Origin: Caldilinea sp.
GTDB taxonomy: Bacteria; Chloroflexota; Anaerolineae; Caldilineales; Caldilineaceae
Length of the DNA stretch: 17,478 nt
Reading direction: 5' to 3'
Assembly: GCA_025055055.1 (NCBI GenBank)
Contig: JANWYX010000171.1
Location: 1 to 17,478 of the forward strand
This document shows, one piece after another, positions 1 through 15,383 of the stretch. The stretch's first letter is position 1; every line of letters begins with the position of its first letter. The position numbers were made by a program, and so were the translations under genes. The notes beneath the pieces were generated by a model that was given only the letters and a program-made list of their open reading frames with translations, was not told where the DNA came from and searched no databases.

Positions 1-613
1 CCAGCGTGTGCGCGTCCACCGCTCGCACGCCGATCTCCTCGACCGGAACCTCGCCGTTGACCGCTTGCGTCCAGTTCTTGATCACCCCTTGATAGTACCA
101 GGAGAAGTCCCAGGCGTGCGTCGGGTCGGCGCCGTAGCGGAAGGTGGCCACATAGTCGTCGGCGGTGACCGGCGTGCCGTCGTTCCACATCAGATTGGGG
201 TCGAGTTTGAAGGTCCAGACCAGACCACTTTCATCGACCGACCATTCGGTGGCCGCGCCGGGGTTGACCTGAAAGTTTTTGTCCAGGCGCACCAGTGAAT
301 CCGAAAGCAGGTCGGTCAACGCATCGGCGCGCTCATAGACGGCCTGGAAAAAGTCAATGGTGGTGAAGGTGCGCCAGCCGCTGTAAGGGTAGACCAGCAC
401 CTGTTGGTCGAGCGGAGCGGCGTCTGGCGGCATCTCCTTGCCGAGCGCATTGACGACCGGAGCGGCAGGGGCGGCTGCTTCCGGTGCGGCGCTCTCGACG
501 CCGGGAGCAGATGGAGCAGGCGCACACCCCTGTAACACGAGCACAACGATCAAAAGGAAGGCCATCCAGGTCGAGATGGGTTTCGATGCGAGTCGGATCG
601 CACTCTGTTGCAT
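1..613 (-). CDS. Oligopeptide/dipeptide ABC transporter solute-binding lipoprotein (family 5), N-terminal part
   Basis: The reading frame is open from an ATG at 613 to the left edge, about 204 residues, so the C-terminal part is missing. Residues 17-29 form a hydrophobic signal segment ending LQGC, with Cys30 as the likely lipidated residue. An Ala/Pro/Glu-rich linker to about residue 55 follows. Then comes the typical start of an SBP_bac_5 domain: a segment on the pattern 'L(V)[16 protein letters not shown]', followed by VWTFKLDPN and [12 protein letters not shown]. Family members bind peptides or other small solutes outside the membrane and deliver them to an ABC permease. The permease genes would lie to the left, outside the window. 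The start is well supported: GGAGG at 620-624 sits 6 nt before the ATG, and a promoter-like pair lies about 65 nt upstream. The substrate cannot be deduced from this fragment. Confidence 0.93.
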
Positions 614-619
614 GTTCGT

Positions 620-624
620 CCTCC
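620..624 (-). promoter_or_regulatory. Ribosome binding site of the SBP lipoprotein
   Basis: GGAGG on the minus strand, 6 nt from the ATG at 613. It fixes the start and shows that this genome does use strong Shine-Dalgarno sites. Confidence 0.85.
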
Positions 625-675
625 GTACATCGGTCAAAGAATTGGTGGATTGGAACTACACTTGAACGGCAAGGT

Positions 676-704
676 ATTGTATGTGACGGGGGAATTTTCC
701 GCAA
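676..704 (-). promoter_or_regulatory. Sigma70-like promoter of the SBP lipoprotein
   Basis: On the minus strand TTGCGG (699-704) is followed after 17 bp by TACAAT (676-681), a 5/6 match to the -10 consensus. The predicted leader to the ATG is about 55 nt. An inverted repeat, TTTTCCG (695-701) / CGGAAAA (711-717), overlaps the -35 box and could be an operator. This is a sequence-pattern call only. Confidence 0.5.
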
Positions 705-787
705 ATCGTTCGGAAAAAACCGAGTTGTCTTTGTGAAGCGTTGCGAAACAACAACGCCCATGCTGTTGCAAAGTTGTGGGATATGCG

Positions 788-816
788 TTGACGCAGGCGT
801 GCTGTAATGATAGACT
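788..816 (+). promoter_or_regulatory. Sigma70-like promoter upstream of the zinc-ribbon gene
   Basis: TTGACG (788-793), then a 17-bp spacer, then TAGACT (811-816). The gene starts at 913, implying a leader of about 90 nt. The rest of the 614-912 gap holds the divergent SBP promoter and no gene I can support. Confidence 0.45.
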
Positions 817-912
817 GTCTACGAAGAAACCGCCTTGGAGATGGCCCACAGCGTTCTGCAATGTGTTGGGCGCGCTGTTCGGGCGCTGTTTGAATGAAGC
901 GAGTGAATCCAG

Positions 913-1290
913 ATGACCGAGGTCTCACGCATTTGCCCGCAATGCGGCAATCATTTTGCGCTGGAGGCGCGTCACTGTAGCCACTGTGGCTACGATGTGG
1001 AGGCAGCGCTGCCGACGCCGCCCAGCATGCTGCCTGCATTAGTCGTCAAAGCAGCGGCGCCCCTGCTGGTGGGCGCCGCCAGTCTGGCCGCCAGCCTCGG
1101 TTGGCGACTTTTGCAAAGCCTTCTGACCCGACCTGTCAAAGCGACCGCCCCACCGATACAGGTGCGCAGCGATGCGCCCGTTCGCCCACAGAGCCGCATG
1201 ACGATCCGTATCACTACCTCCTGGGTGGTGGGAGATGCCGGCGGCAACTGGCGCAAGGGGCGTTCGGAGCAGACGATTGAAATTGAGTAG
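913..1290 (+). CDS. Small zinc-ribbon protein with a hydrophobic segment, unknown function
   Basis: A 125-residue protein. Cys8, Cys11, Cys22 and Cys25, in CPQCG and CSHCG knuckles, form one four-cysteine zinc ribbon at the N terminus. A Pro-containing linker leads to a hydrophobic stretch at about residues 40-67, long enough for a membrane segment, then a basic and polar tail ending in IEIE. Small zinc-ribbon plus transmembrane proteins are common in Chloroflexota and Gram-positive bacteria and usually have no known role. The ATG at 913 has no clear SD. The stop codon TAG (1288-1290) lies inside the first copy of an 18-bp tandem repeat, so the present C terminus may have been set by repeat expansion. 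The gene is convergent with the DUF218 gene. Confidence 0.75.
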   Translation: MTEVSRICPQCGNHFALEARHCSHCGYDVEAALPTPPSMLPALVVKAAAPLLVGAASLAASLGWRLLQSLLTRPVKATAPPIQVRSDAPVRPQSRMTIRITTSWVVGDAGGNWRKGRSEQTIEIE

Positions 1291-1331
1291 GTCGACGAAA
1301 TTGAGTAGGCCGACGAAATTGAGTAGGCCGA
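1279..1331. repeat. 18-bp tandem repeat, three copies, across the stop codon of the zinc-ribbon gene
   Basis: Copies lie at 1279-1296, 1297-1314 and 1315-1331 (the last is 17 of 18 bp). The unit is GAAATTGAGTAGGCCGAC. Copy 1 differs only by T for C in GTCGAC, and copies 2 and 3 are identical over the shared bases. The period is a multiple of three, so each copy carries the same in-frame TAG. The array lies between convergent genes. Confidence 0.9.
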
Positions 1332-1347
1332 AGGGAAGCAGCCACCT

Positions 1348-2037
1348 TTATCGGATCGGAATCGGATCGCCCAAGACAGGCGGCGGTGAACGACGGAGGA
1401 TGTCGAGGAGGGCAGCAAAGGTGGCAGGCGTTTCGCGGGCCTCCGACCATGCAATGCTGCGAGGGTGGTAAAGGCGACGATCGGCGATGACGCCGGTGGC
1501 GGCGATGCCAAGATTCTTGCACAAAAAGAGTGCACGCGGAAGGTGAAACTCTTGGGTGACGACGATCGCCTCTTCAACTTGAAAGATATGACGAGCGCGA
1601 TAACAGGAGTCGTAGGTGCGTCGCCCTCCGTAGTCGGGTTGGATGTCCTCCGCCGGCACCCCTTGTCGGATCGCGTACGCCATCATGGCGCCCGGCTCGT
1701 TATAGTCATCTAGGCTATTGTCGCCGCTCATCAACAACTTTTCGACCTTGCCCGCCTTGTACAGAGCAACTGCCGTATCCACGCGATCCGCCAGCATCGG
1801 GCTCAATCGGCCGTCCGGATAAACGCGTGCCCCCAACACGAGCGCCACGCGTGCAGAGGGCGCCTCCTCCAACGTGTAGATTGCGGAGGCATAGGTTCGT
1901 TCCACCCAGGCGCGCCAAATCAATGGAAACACCAACGCCACCAGCAGTGCAATCGTTGCCGTGCAGAGCCAAAATCGAACGCCAAATCTCATATCCCTAT
2001 CTATTTTCTTCAATTTCGACCTATTTTCAGTGACCAT
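1348..2037 (-). CDS. SanA/YdcF-like DUF218 membrane-anchored protein
   Basis: A 229-residue protein. A short basic N terminus leads to one transmembrane helix at about residues 25-42, then a DUF218 domain. Family features are visible in order: VLGARVYPDGRLSPMLADR at 67-85, MSGDN at 103-107, the run DYGGRRTYDSCYRA at about 135-148, and VVTQEFHLPRALFLC at 159-173. The family includes E. coli SanA (vancomycin exclusion at high temperature) and YdcF (binds S-adenosylmethionine). Its biochemical role is poorly known, but envelope integrity is the usual theme. Two starts are possible: ATG at 2037 and ATG at 1992 (residue 16). Neither has a convincing SD, although AGGG lies just before the second. 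The gene is divergent from the transglycosylase, another envelope gene. Confidence 0.88.
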   Translation of the reverse strand: MVTENRSKLKKIDRDMRFGVRFWLCTATIALLVALVFPLIWRAWVERTYASAIYTLEEAPSARVALVLGARVYPDGRLSPMLADRVDTAVALYKAGKVEKLLMSGDNSLDDYNEPGAMMAYAIRQGVPAEDIQPDYGGRRTYDSCYRARHIFQVEEAIVVTQEFHLPRALFLCKNLGIAATGVIADRRLYHPRSIAWSEARETPATFAALLDILRRSPPPVLGDPIPIR

Positions 2038-2112
2038 ACTGCCGGTCTTGTCATCGGCTCATTGGCTGTTTCGCTTCGTTCAACGGCGCAAAAAAAGCTA
2101 TGGTTCCCAAAC

Positions 2113-2141
2113 TTGACATGCACCGTCGCACCCTCCATACT
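2113..2141 (+). promoter_or_regulatory. Promoter of the transglycosylase gene, placed for a leaderless transcript
   Basis: A perfect TTGACA (2113-2118), an optimal 17-bp spacer, then CATACT (2136-2141, 4/6). Only 6 nt separate the -10 box from an in-frame ATG at 2148, so transcription would be expected to begin at or next to that ATG. There is no SD before it. Confidence 0.6.
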
Positions 2142-2147
2142 ACCTGC

Positions 2148-3797
<1,650 letters not shown>

Positions 3798-3851
3798 AAG
3801 TCGACCGAGGACTGAAACATCTGGTTGACAAAAAGTAGTTTCAAATCGGCT

Positions 3852-3885
3852 GTTGACGCCGGTTGCCGGACGGCTAGCGCTCAAC
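3852..3885. other. Imperfect hairpin after the transglycosylase gene
   Basis: GTTGA-CGCCG pairs imperfectly with CGGCTAGCG-CTCAAC. No T-tract follows on either strand, so it is not a clear intrinsic terminator. It lies in the 256-nt gap (3798-4053) between two convergent genes. Apart from this hairpin and the one at 3933-3952, I see nothing in that gap. Confidence 0.25.
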
Positions 3886-3932
3886 AAAGAAATCCGGCGC
3901 TTGCATAGGCGTTTTATCAAGTGTTTACCCAC

Positions 3933-3952
3933 CTGGAGACCATCGTCTCCGG
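3933..3952. other. Hairpin between convergent genes
   Basis: CTGGAGAC, loop CATC, GTCTCCGG: six perfect pairs, then a G-T wobble and a closing C-G pair. It is compact and could end or slow transcription from either side, but no T-run follows, so the role is uncertain. Confidence 0.3.
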
Positions 3953-4053
3953 CGCAACGTCGCAAGCCTTCCGGAGCAGTCTGCCTGGAAGCCGAATCTC
4001 CGTAGTGACCAGACGATCTCGTCCGTTTTCCTCTTTCCGGCTGACAGAGGCTA

Positions 4054-5031
<978 letters not shown>

Positions 5032-5038
5032 GGCGCAA

Positions 5039-5047
5039 ATTGTAGCA
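5039..5047 (-). promoter_or_regulatory. Extended -10 promoter of the DUF1385 gene (leaderless)
   Basis: TGC-TACAAT on the minus strand, with TACAAT at 5039-5044 and the TGn extension at 5045-5047. Seven nucleotides separate it from the ATG at 5031, and there is no SD. A weak TTGCAC lies at a 19-bp spacing. Geometry predicts that the transcript starts at the ATG. Confidence 0.55.
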
Positions 5048-5138
5048 CGAATCCAGAACGGTGGTGCAATTGCGAAATGGGAAAAGAACGCAAGAGCCAC
5101 GAGGACGGGGCATGATTACGCACTGCGTCATAATTTTC

Positions 5139-5168
5139 TTGCCTGCGCCATGCGACGTAAGGTACAAT
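5139..5168 (+). promoter_or_regulatory. Sigma70-like promoter of the SARP-family regulator
   Basis: TTGCCT (5139-5144), an 18-bp spacer, then TACAAT (5163-5168). The predicted leader to the ATG at 5265 is about 90 nt with no evident SD. An in-frame TAG at 5193-5195 rules out a longer leaderless form. Confidence 0.5.
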
Positions 5169-5264
5169 AGAGAGAGATTTTCTGAAAAGGCGTAGCCAGG
5201 TAGCAATCCGGAAAAGAACACACCGAATTGGTCGCTGTGCGTCTGGATTTTTCCACCTTCGTCC

Positions 5265-8780
<3,516 letters not shown>

Positions 8781-8792
<12 letters not shown>

Positions 8793-8860
8793 CTGCGTCG
8801 CCGCTTACCCATGTCGCCGCTTAACCACATTGCCGGTGAACTACGTCGTCGGTTCACAAC
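8781..8860. repeat. Five diverged tandem copies of a 16-bp repeat spanning the regulator's stop codon
   Basis: Units lie at 8781-8796, 8797-8812, 8813-8828, 8829-8844 and 8845-8860, all exactly 16 bp. Consensus is about GTCGCCGGTTAACTAC. The first unit encodes the last codons and the TGA stop (8790-8792) of the regulator. Units have drifted but line up without gaps. Between the array and the dgkA stop at 8920 there is only a weak TGGGGT/ACCCCA pairing and no clear terminator. Confidence 0.75.
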
Positions 8861-8919
8861 AAAATGTGGGGTGTTAACAAATTGCGACCAACCCCAGATG
8901 GCTGCGTAAATTTCCCTGC

Positions 8920-9339
8920 TCAGATGAGGAGCGCCCAGAGACGCGGGCCGAAGATTGCTGCCGCAACGCACAGACTGCCGATCACCACGAAGATCATTGC
9001 GCCTGCGGCGACATCTTTGGCGAGTCCGGCCATTGGGTGGTAATGAGGCGAAACCAGGTCAACGACCGTCTCGATCGCCGTGTTGATGCATTCCAGCGCC
9101 AGCACCAGAAAAATCGTTAGCCCAAGCAGCCCCCACTCCAGCGCCGAAACCTGAAAATAGAAAGCCGCCACGCTCACCACCAGGAGGGCCGCCAGTTCTA
9201 TGCGTACGTTGGGTTGCGTGCGGGTGGTGTGCAATGCACCGTGGACGGCCGCCTTCAGGCTGAACCAGCGGCCGGGCCAGAAGCCTCGGTCGCGGCCGTT
9301 TATAAAGCCTTGCGGCGAATGCGGAGATTGCATAATCAT
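8920..9339 (-). CDS. dgkA: DgkA-type lipid kinase (diacylglycerol or undecaprenol kinase)
   Basis: 139 residues, the usual length for this small integral membrane kinase family. Three hydrophobic helices are visible at about 48-63, 68-88 and 111-129. The family signature is intact: ECINTAIETVVDLVSP (83-98), with Glu83, Asn86, Glu90 and Asp94, followed by GLAKDVAAGAM (105-115) with Lys108 and Asp109. These enzymes phosphorylate diacylglycerol in Proteobacteria, or undecaprenol in Gram-positive bacteria, to recycle the wall carrier; sequence alone does not decide which. It is the last gene of the five-gene operon, 27 nt after ybeY. The start at 9339 has only a distant AAAGGG; an ATG two codons later is possible. 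Position after pgpH and ybeY matches the order known in many Firmicutes. Confidence 0.92.
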   Translation of the reverse strand: MIMQSPHSPQGFINGRDRGFWPGRWFSLKAAVHGALHTTRTQPNVRIELAALLVVSVAAFYFQVSALEWGLLGLTIFLVLALECINTAIETVVDLVSPHYHPMAGLAKDVAAGAMIFVVIGSLCVAAAIFGPRLWALLI

Positions 9340-9366
9340 CTGTCTTAAACCCTTTTCTCTGTGCGG

Positions 9367-9885
9367 TTACTCATAGACGCGTCGCGCCAGCGCTGCATGG
9401 CCGAACTGCGTCAGAATCTCCTCTTGCAACGACTGCATGGCGCGCTCCGAAATCTCATCTTCATGATCGTAGCCGAGCAGGTGCAGCACGCCGTGCACAA
9501 CCAACAGTTGCAGTTCGGCGGTGACGCTGTTTTGATAGTGCGCGGCTTGGCGTGCACTATAGGGGTATGCAATCACCAGGTCGCCAAGATAGCCCTGAAC
9601 TTCCGCAAGCGCTTCGGCGGCCAACGCAAGCGGCGGCGCGCCGGGAAGACTTTCTTGTGTGGCAAAACTGAGCACGTCGGTCGGCTCGTCGATGCCTCGA
9701 TATTGTGCGTTCAGACTGCGAACATATTCGTCCGTCGTGAGCGCGACGGTCAGTCCGGCTCGTTCGACATTGAGTCGACGCAGCGTCGCCTCCGCCGCAG
9801 CGCGTATTGCAGCAACGTCGATGGAAGCAGTGATGGCTTCGTCGATTTCGACGGCAATGTCGTATTCAGGGGGCGATGTCTCCAT
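9367..9885 (-). CDS. ybeY: Endoribonuclease YbeY
   Basis: 172 residues from the ATG at 9885. The frame runs 25 codons further upstream, but that part overlaps pgpH and lacks family similarity. The metal-binding motif HGVLHLLGYDH (131-141) supplies His131, His135 and His141. YRGIDEPTDVLSF (62-74) and GDLVIAY (101-107) are the other conserved blocks. YbeY is a single-strand endoribonuclease needed for 16S rRNA 3'-end maturation and ribosome quality control. The start is fixed by GGAAGG (9892-9897), 6 nt upstream, inside the end of pgpH. Only 2 nt separate the pgpH stop from this ATG, so translation is probably coupled. Confidence 0.96.
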   Translation of the reverse strand: METSPPEYDIAVEIDEAITASIDVAAIRAAAEATLRRLNVERAGLTVALTTDEYVRSLNAQYRGIDEPTDVLSFATQESLPGAPPLALAAEALAEVQGYLGDLVIAYPYSARQAAHYQNSVTAELQLLVVHGVLHLLGYDHEDEISERAMQSLQEEILTQFGHAALARRVYE

Positions 9886-9887
9886 AC

Positions 9888-12122
<2,235 letters not shown>

Positions 12123-12132
12123 GCGTGTAAAA

Positions 12133-12596
12133 TTAGCGGGCGAGCAGGCGCCGCACCACCTGATTCACCGTTTTCCCATCGGCGCGTGCGCCCGTCTTCG
12201 CCAACACGGCCGGCATGACCTGCCCCATCTGTTTGAGCGAGTCAGCGCCCAGCTCGGCGATCACGGCGCGTGCAATTTCCTCGATCTCGGCCTCCGTAAG
12301 CTGTTGAGGCAGGTATTGTTGCAACACCTGGTATTCCAGCATTTCGGCGGCGGCGCGGTCCGGTGCGCCCAGCCGCTCAAACTCTTCCGCCGCCTCCTTG
12401 CGGCGTTTCGCCTCGCGGCGTACAACCTCGATCACTTCGGTTTCGTTCAGATCGTGCGCCTGCTCTCCGCTGGTGCGCGCCTGCATCAGGGCGGTCTTCA
12501 AGCTGCGCAAAGCAAGTTTCGCCGGTTCATTGCGTTCGCGCATTGCGCGCTTCAGGTCGGCGTCGATGCGTTCCACCAGTGTCATCGACATCTCAC

Positions 12597-12600
<4 letters not shown>
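12133..12600 (-). CDS. yqeY: GatB/YqeY domain protein
   Basis: 155 residues, the standard length of free-standing YqeY. Recognisable segments are ERIDADLKRAMRERNEPAKL (10-29), LRSLKTALMQ (31-40), REAKRRKEAAEEFERLGAPD (62-81), YLPQQLTEAEIEEI (96-109) and the C-terminal MGQVMPAVLAKTGARADGK (126-144). The domain is shared with the tail of the GatB subunit of Asp/Glu-tRNA amidotransferase and binds tRNA there; the role of the free protein is uncertain. The ATG at 12600 overlaps the preceding gene's stop in an ATGA. Strong GGGAGGAG lies upstream, so the longer frame reaching 13149 is not the real gene. Confidence 0.93.
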
Positions 12601-13325
<725 letters not shown>

Positions 13326-13349
13326 GCGTCCTTCACGCCCCCTTTTGGA

Positions 13350-13378
13350 CCGATTCTATACGAATCGGCGCCGTATAG
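13350..13378. promoter_or_regulatory. Two overlapping inverted repeats in the leader of the five-gene operon
   Basis: Stem A: CCGATTC (13350-13356), loop TATAC, GAATCGG (13362-13368). Stem B: CTATACG (13356-13362), 9-nt loop, CGTATAG (13372-13378). Both stems are perfect 7-bp pairs. They share bases, so only one can form at a time. They sit just after the predicted transcription start of the operon and could be operators or a leader RNA switch. Confidence 0.5.
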
Positions 13379-13387
13379 CGCTTGACC

Positions 13388-13393
13388 ATTATA
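13388..13393 (-). promoter_or_regulatory. -10 box of the VTT-yqeY-pgpH-ybeY-dgkA operon
   Basis: A perfect TATAAT on the minus strand, about 62 nt before the first ATG at 13325. No good -35 match is seen at 16-18 bp. No other promoter-like pair was noticed between the five genes. Confidence 0.45.
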
Positions 13394-13479
13394 CTACAGA
13401 GTCGCCCGCCATGAAACGAAAACTATGACCCATCCACCGATGATCTGATCTCTTCAGACGACCTTGCGCCGCATCTTTG

Positions 13480-13488
13480 TGGTATGAT
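13480..13488 (+). promoter_or_regulatory. Extended -10 promoter of the HAD gene (leaderless)
   Basis: TGG-TATGAT, with TATGAT at 13483-13488. Eight nucleotides separate it from the ATG at 13497. No SD and no good -35 are present; the TGn extension can compensate for the latter. It predicts a transcript starting at or within a few bases of the ATG. Confidence 0.6.
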
Positions 13489-13496
13489 CGGTTTTC

Positions 13497-14267
13497 ATGA
13501 TTCAGGCCGTCACCTTTGACTTTTGGGACACCATCGCAGTCGATGATTCCGATGAGCGCAAGCGAGCGCGGCTGGGGCTGCCCTCGAAATCCGCCGAACG
13601 CATGCAGCTGTTCGTCGACCACATCGTGCGGCATTACCCGCACATCGAGCGGAAGCAGGCGGAAGCGGCGTATCGTCAGGCCAACGCGCGTTTTCAAGCG
13701 GAATGGCATGAGCATCAGCGGACGCCGGGCGTCCACCGCCGTTTAAGCTATGCGTATGAATCTCTGGGGTTGCGCCCTGCGCCGGGCCGTTACGCTGCGT
13801 TTTTGCGCGAAGTCAATGAACTGGCGCACGCGATCGAGACGATGGAAGTGCGCATCGCCCCAGACTTTGCGCCGCATATTCACGCTGTCATTGCCGAGCT
13901 TTCTCAGCACTATGCGCTCGGCATCGTTTCGGACACGATCCACACCAACGGTCGCGGCATCCGCCATTTGCTCTATCAGCAAGGGTTGTTGCACTATTTC
14001 CGATTCTTTCTTTTCTCCGATGAAGTGGGCGTTTCCAAACCGTCAGCGCAGATCTTTCGTCGCGCAGCGCTCGAGCTAGGATTATCGCCTGCCCTGATTG
14101 CTCATATCGGGGATCGCGAGCAGAACGATGTGCTTGGGCCGCTTTCGGTGGGAATGCGCGCCATTCTGTACACCGGCATTGTGGACCGCGGAAGCCACTG
14201 CACTCGCGCTCACGCCGTCTGTCGCGATTTTCGTCAATTGCCCTCGCTTCTGCGGCGCATGACGTAG
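13497..14267 (+). CDS. HAD-superfamily hydrolase
   Basis: 256 residues. Motif I is TFDFWDTI, with the nucleophile Asp8. Motif II Ser145 is in GIVSDT (142-147), motif III Lys181 in VSKPS (179-183), and motif IV is GDREQND (205-211). A helical cap lies between about 15 and 115. Downstream, DEVGVSKPSAQIFRRAALELGL is the classic subfamily I layout. At the position where phosphatases carry the second Asp of DxD, this protein has Trp10, with Asp11 next to it. In haloacid dehalogenases that place is Tyr, and other 'DFWxT' HADs exist, so the substrate and even the reaction type are open. It stands alone, divergent from the five-gene operon and convergent with the alpha/beta hydrolase. Its start is supported by an extended -10 box 8 nt upstream. 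Confidence 0.88.
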   Translation: MIQAVTFDFWDTIAVDDSDERKRARLGLPSKSAERMQLFVDHIVRHYPHIERKQAEAAYRQANARFQAEWHEHQRTPGVHRRLSYAYESLGLRPAPGRYAAFLREVNELAHAIETMEVRIAPDFAPHIHAVIAELSQHYALGIVSDTIHTNGRGIRHLLYQQGLLHYFRFFLFSDEVGVSKPSAQIFRRAALELGLSPALIAHIGDREQNDVLGPLSVGMRAILYTGIVDRGSHCTRAHAVCRDFRQLPSLLRRMT

Positions 14268-14338
14268 GGGTAAACCGGCTTTGCAGTCAAAATAAATGCA
14301 CGGCGCCGATCAGACGCCTGCCCACATAGAGTACCGCC

Positions 14339-14440
14339 CTCGGCGCAACATCCCTTCCGTAGGTCACGCCTCCGGCGCGACACCTCGTCCGCACGCGCCG
14401 CCCATCACCGACGCGACATTCCCATGTCCATTGCCCGATC
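14339..14440. repeat. Possible degenerate repeat of about 32-36 nt, three copies
   Basis: Segments starting near 14341, 14373 and 14409 share CGGCGC(A/G)ACA-type cores. The first two match at about 21 of 30 positions. This is in the 212-nt gap between convergent genes, where I find no gene. Base composition alone could explain part of the likeness. Confidence 0.3.
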
Positions 14441-14479
14441 ATTTATTTCATCCGGCCGCACCCTTCCGCCTCGGTTCGC

Positions 14480-15289
14480 TCACGGAGCGTAGCTGACAAA
14501 GGCCATTACCTCTCTCCACCAGTTATGCCATGGCTCCACCGGCCAGCTGTTGTGGCCGGCGTTAGGAAGCACCCAGCGTCGTTTGGGGCCTGTGAGCGAG
14601 GCGTAGAGGCGTTCCGAATGCTCGCGTGGGATAATCTCGTCTTGCTCCGCAATTACGACCGCGATCGGGACGGTCGTCTCTTTGAGGTGGTGCAGGCTTT
14701 CATACCGGTCGAGCAAAAGCCAGCGCACGGGCAGAAAGGGGTAAATGCGCTGCGCCAGCGCGGTGAGGCTGTCCCACGGCGTCAGCAGCACCAGGCCGGC
14801 CACCGGCGCCGAGGGGTGGGCCGCCACCGCCGCTACGACGGCTGCGCCCAGAGACTCACCCCACAGGTATATCGGTCCGCCAAACTCTTGGTAGGCGCGA
14901 CGCAGCGTCTCCTGCGCATCGGCCACAAGTGCAGCTTCGCTTGGCTCGCCTGTCCGGCGTCCGTACCCAGGATATTCGGCAAGCAGCACGCGATAGCCCA
15001 ACGGCTTCAGCGCCTCGACGTAATAGCTGCGTTGCCAGGCTGCGCCGGCGTTGCCATGAAACACGATCACGAGGCCGTCGTTCGCCGGCGACGACGCAGC
15101 GGAGATAAACCCGCGATATTCACCGTCATCGGCAGGCCACATGCGTAGGCCGATTCTTTCCAACTGTGGAGGGGAGGGAAGCGTCTGCAATGGAAAATAT
15201 AACAGACGTCGCTGCATCCAATAGGCGAGCAAAACAAATAGAATGTAGGCGATGATCACAATCAGCAAGATGCGCCACAACCCATTCAA
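14480..15289 (-). CDS. Membrane-anchored alpha/beta hydrolase (ABHD12/13, YfhR-like)
   Basis: 269 residues. An N-terminal helix (about 5-24) is followed by basic residues and a soluble alpha/beta hydrolase domain. Oxyanion-side motif FHGNAGA is at 77-83, LLAEYPGYGRRTGEPSE at 102-118, and the nucleophile elbow GESLG at 144-148 with Ser146. Asp217 in AEQDEIIP and His246 in NAGHNSW complete a plausible triad. The family includes esterases, lipases and peptidases with largely unassigned substrates; ABHD13/BEM46-like proteins match best by layout. The start codon is TTG (15287-15289). It is chosen because a near-perfect AAAGGAGG lies 4 nt upstream and because it gives the complete membrane anchor. 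The nearby ATG at 15285 is out of frame. Confidence 0.9.
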   Translation of the reverse strand: MNGLWRILLIVIIAYILFVLLAYWMQRRLLYFPLQTLPSPPQLERIGLRMWPADDGEYRGFISAASSPANDGLVIVFHGNAGAAWQRSYYVEALKPLGYRVLLAEYPGYGRRTGEPSEAALVADAQETLRRAYQEFGGPIYLWGESLGAAVVAAVAAHPSAPVAGLVLLTPWDSLTALAQRIYPFLPVRWLLLDRYESLHHLKETTVPIAVVIAEQDEIIPREHSERLYASLTGPKRRWVLPNAGHNSWPVEPWHNWWREVMAFVSYAP

Positions 15290-15293
15290 TGCG

Positions 15294-15301
15294 CCTCCTT
15301 T
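15294..15301 (-). promoter_or_regulatory. Ribosome binding site deciding a TTG start
   Basis: AAAGGAGG on the minus strand, 4 nt before the TTG of the alpha/beta hydrolase. It is the strongest SD in the window and is paired with the weakest start codon. Confidence 0.85.
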
Positions 15302-15361
15302 CTTGATAAAACCTAGCGCAAGGCATATTCAATCATTGCATTATTCCGGCAAATGGACAAA

Positions 15362-15370
15362 TGGTATACT
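15362..15370 (+). promoter_or_regulatory. Extended -10 promoter upstream of glgP
   Basis: TGG-TATACT, with TATACT at 15365-15370. No good -35 is visible. The predicted leader to the ATG at 15568 would be about 190 nt, containing an 18-bp direct repeat and no recognisable riboswitch. Confidence 0.45.
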
Positions 15371-15383
15371 ATTGACTTGCAAT

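Noticed and set aside
990..1577. 195-codon minus-strand frame across the zinc-ribbon gene and the 18-bp repeats
   Set aside because: Its repetitive Ser/Tyr segment is just the tandem repeat read backwards. There is no domain, and it overlaps two supported genes.
2041..2100. Possible remnant of a small interspersed repeat before the transglycosylase
   Set aside because: The GAAGCGAAACAG-like stretch resembles some interspersed repeats, but there is a single copy here and no terminal repeats, so it cannot be supported.
12123..12140. TAATTT as a -10 box 7 nt before the pgpH ATG
   Set aside because: The TAA is the yqeY stop codon and the gene is inside a tight operon. The match to -10 consensus is only 3/6, so coincidence is more likely.
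14477..14489. CGCTC-ACG-GAGCG hairpin at the stop of the alpha/beta hydrolase as a terminator
   Set aside because: The stem is only 5 bp and lies partly in the coding end, with no T-tract after it.
14296..14496. 66-codon plus-strand frame between the HAD and alpha/beta hydrolase genes
   Set aside because: Pro/His/Arg-rich composition, no SD, and it overlaps the hydrolase stop. It looks like non-coding GC-rich sequence.
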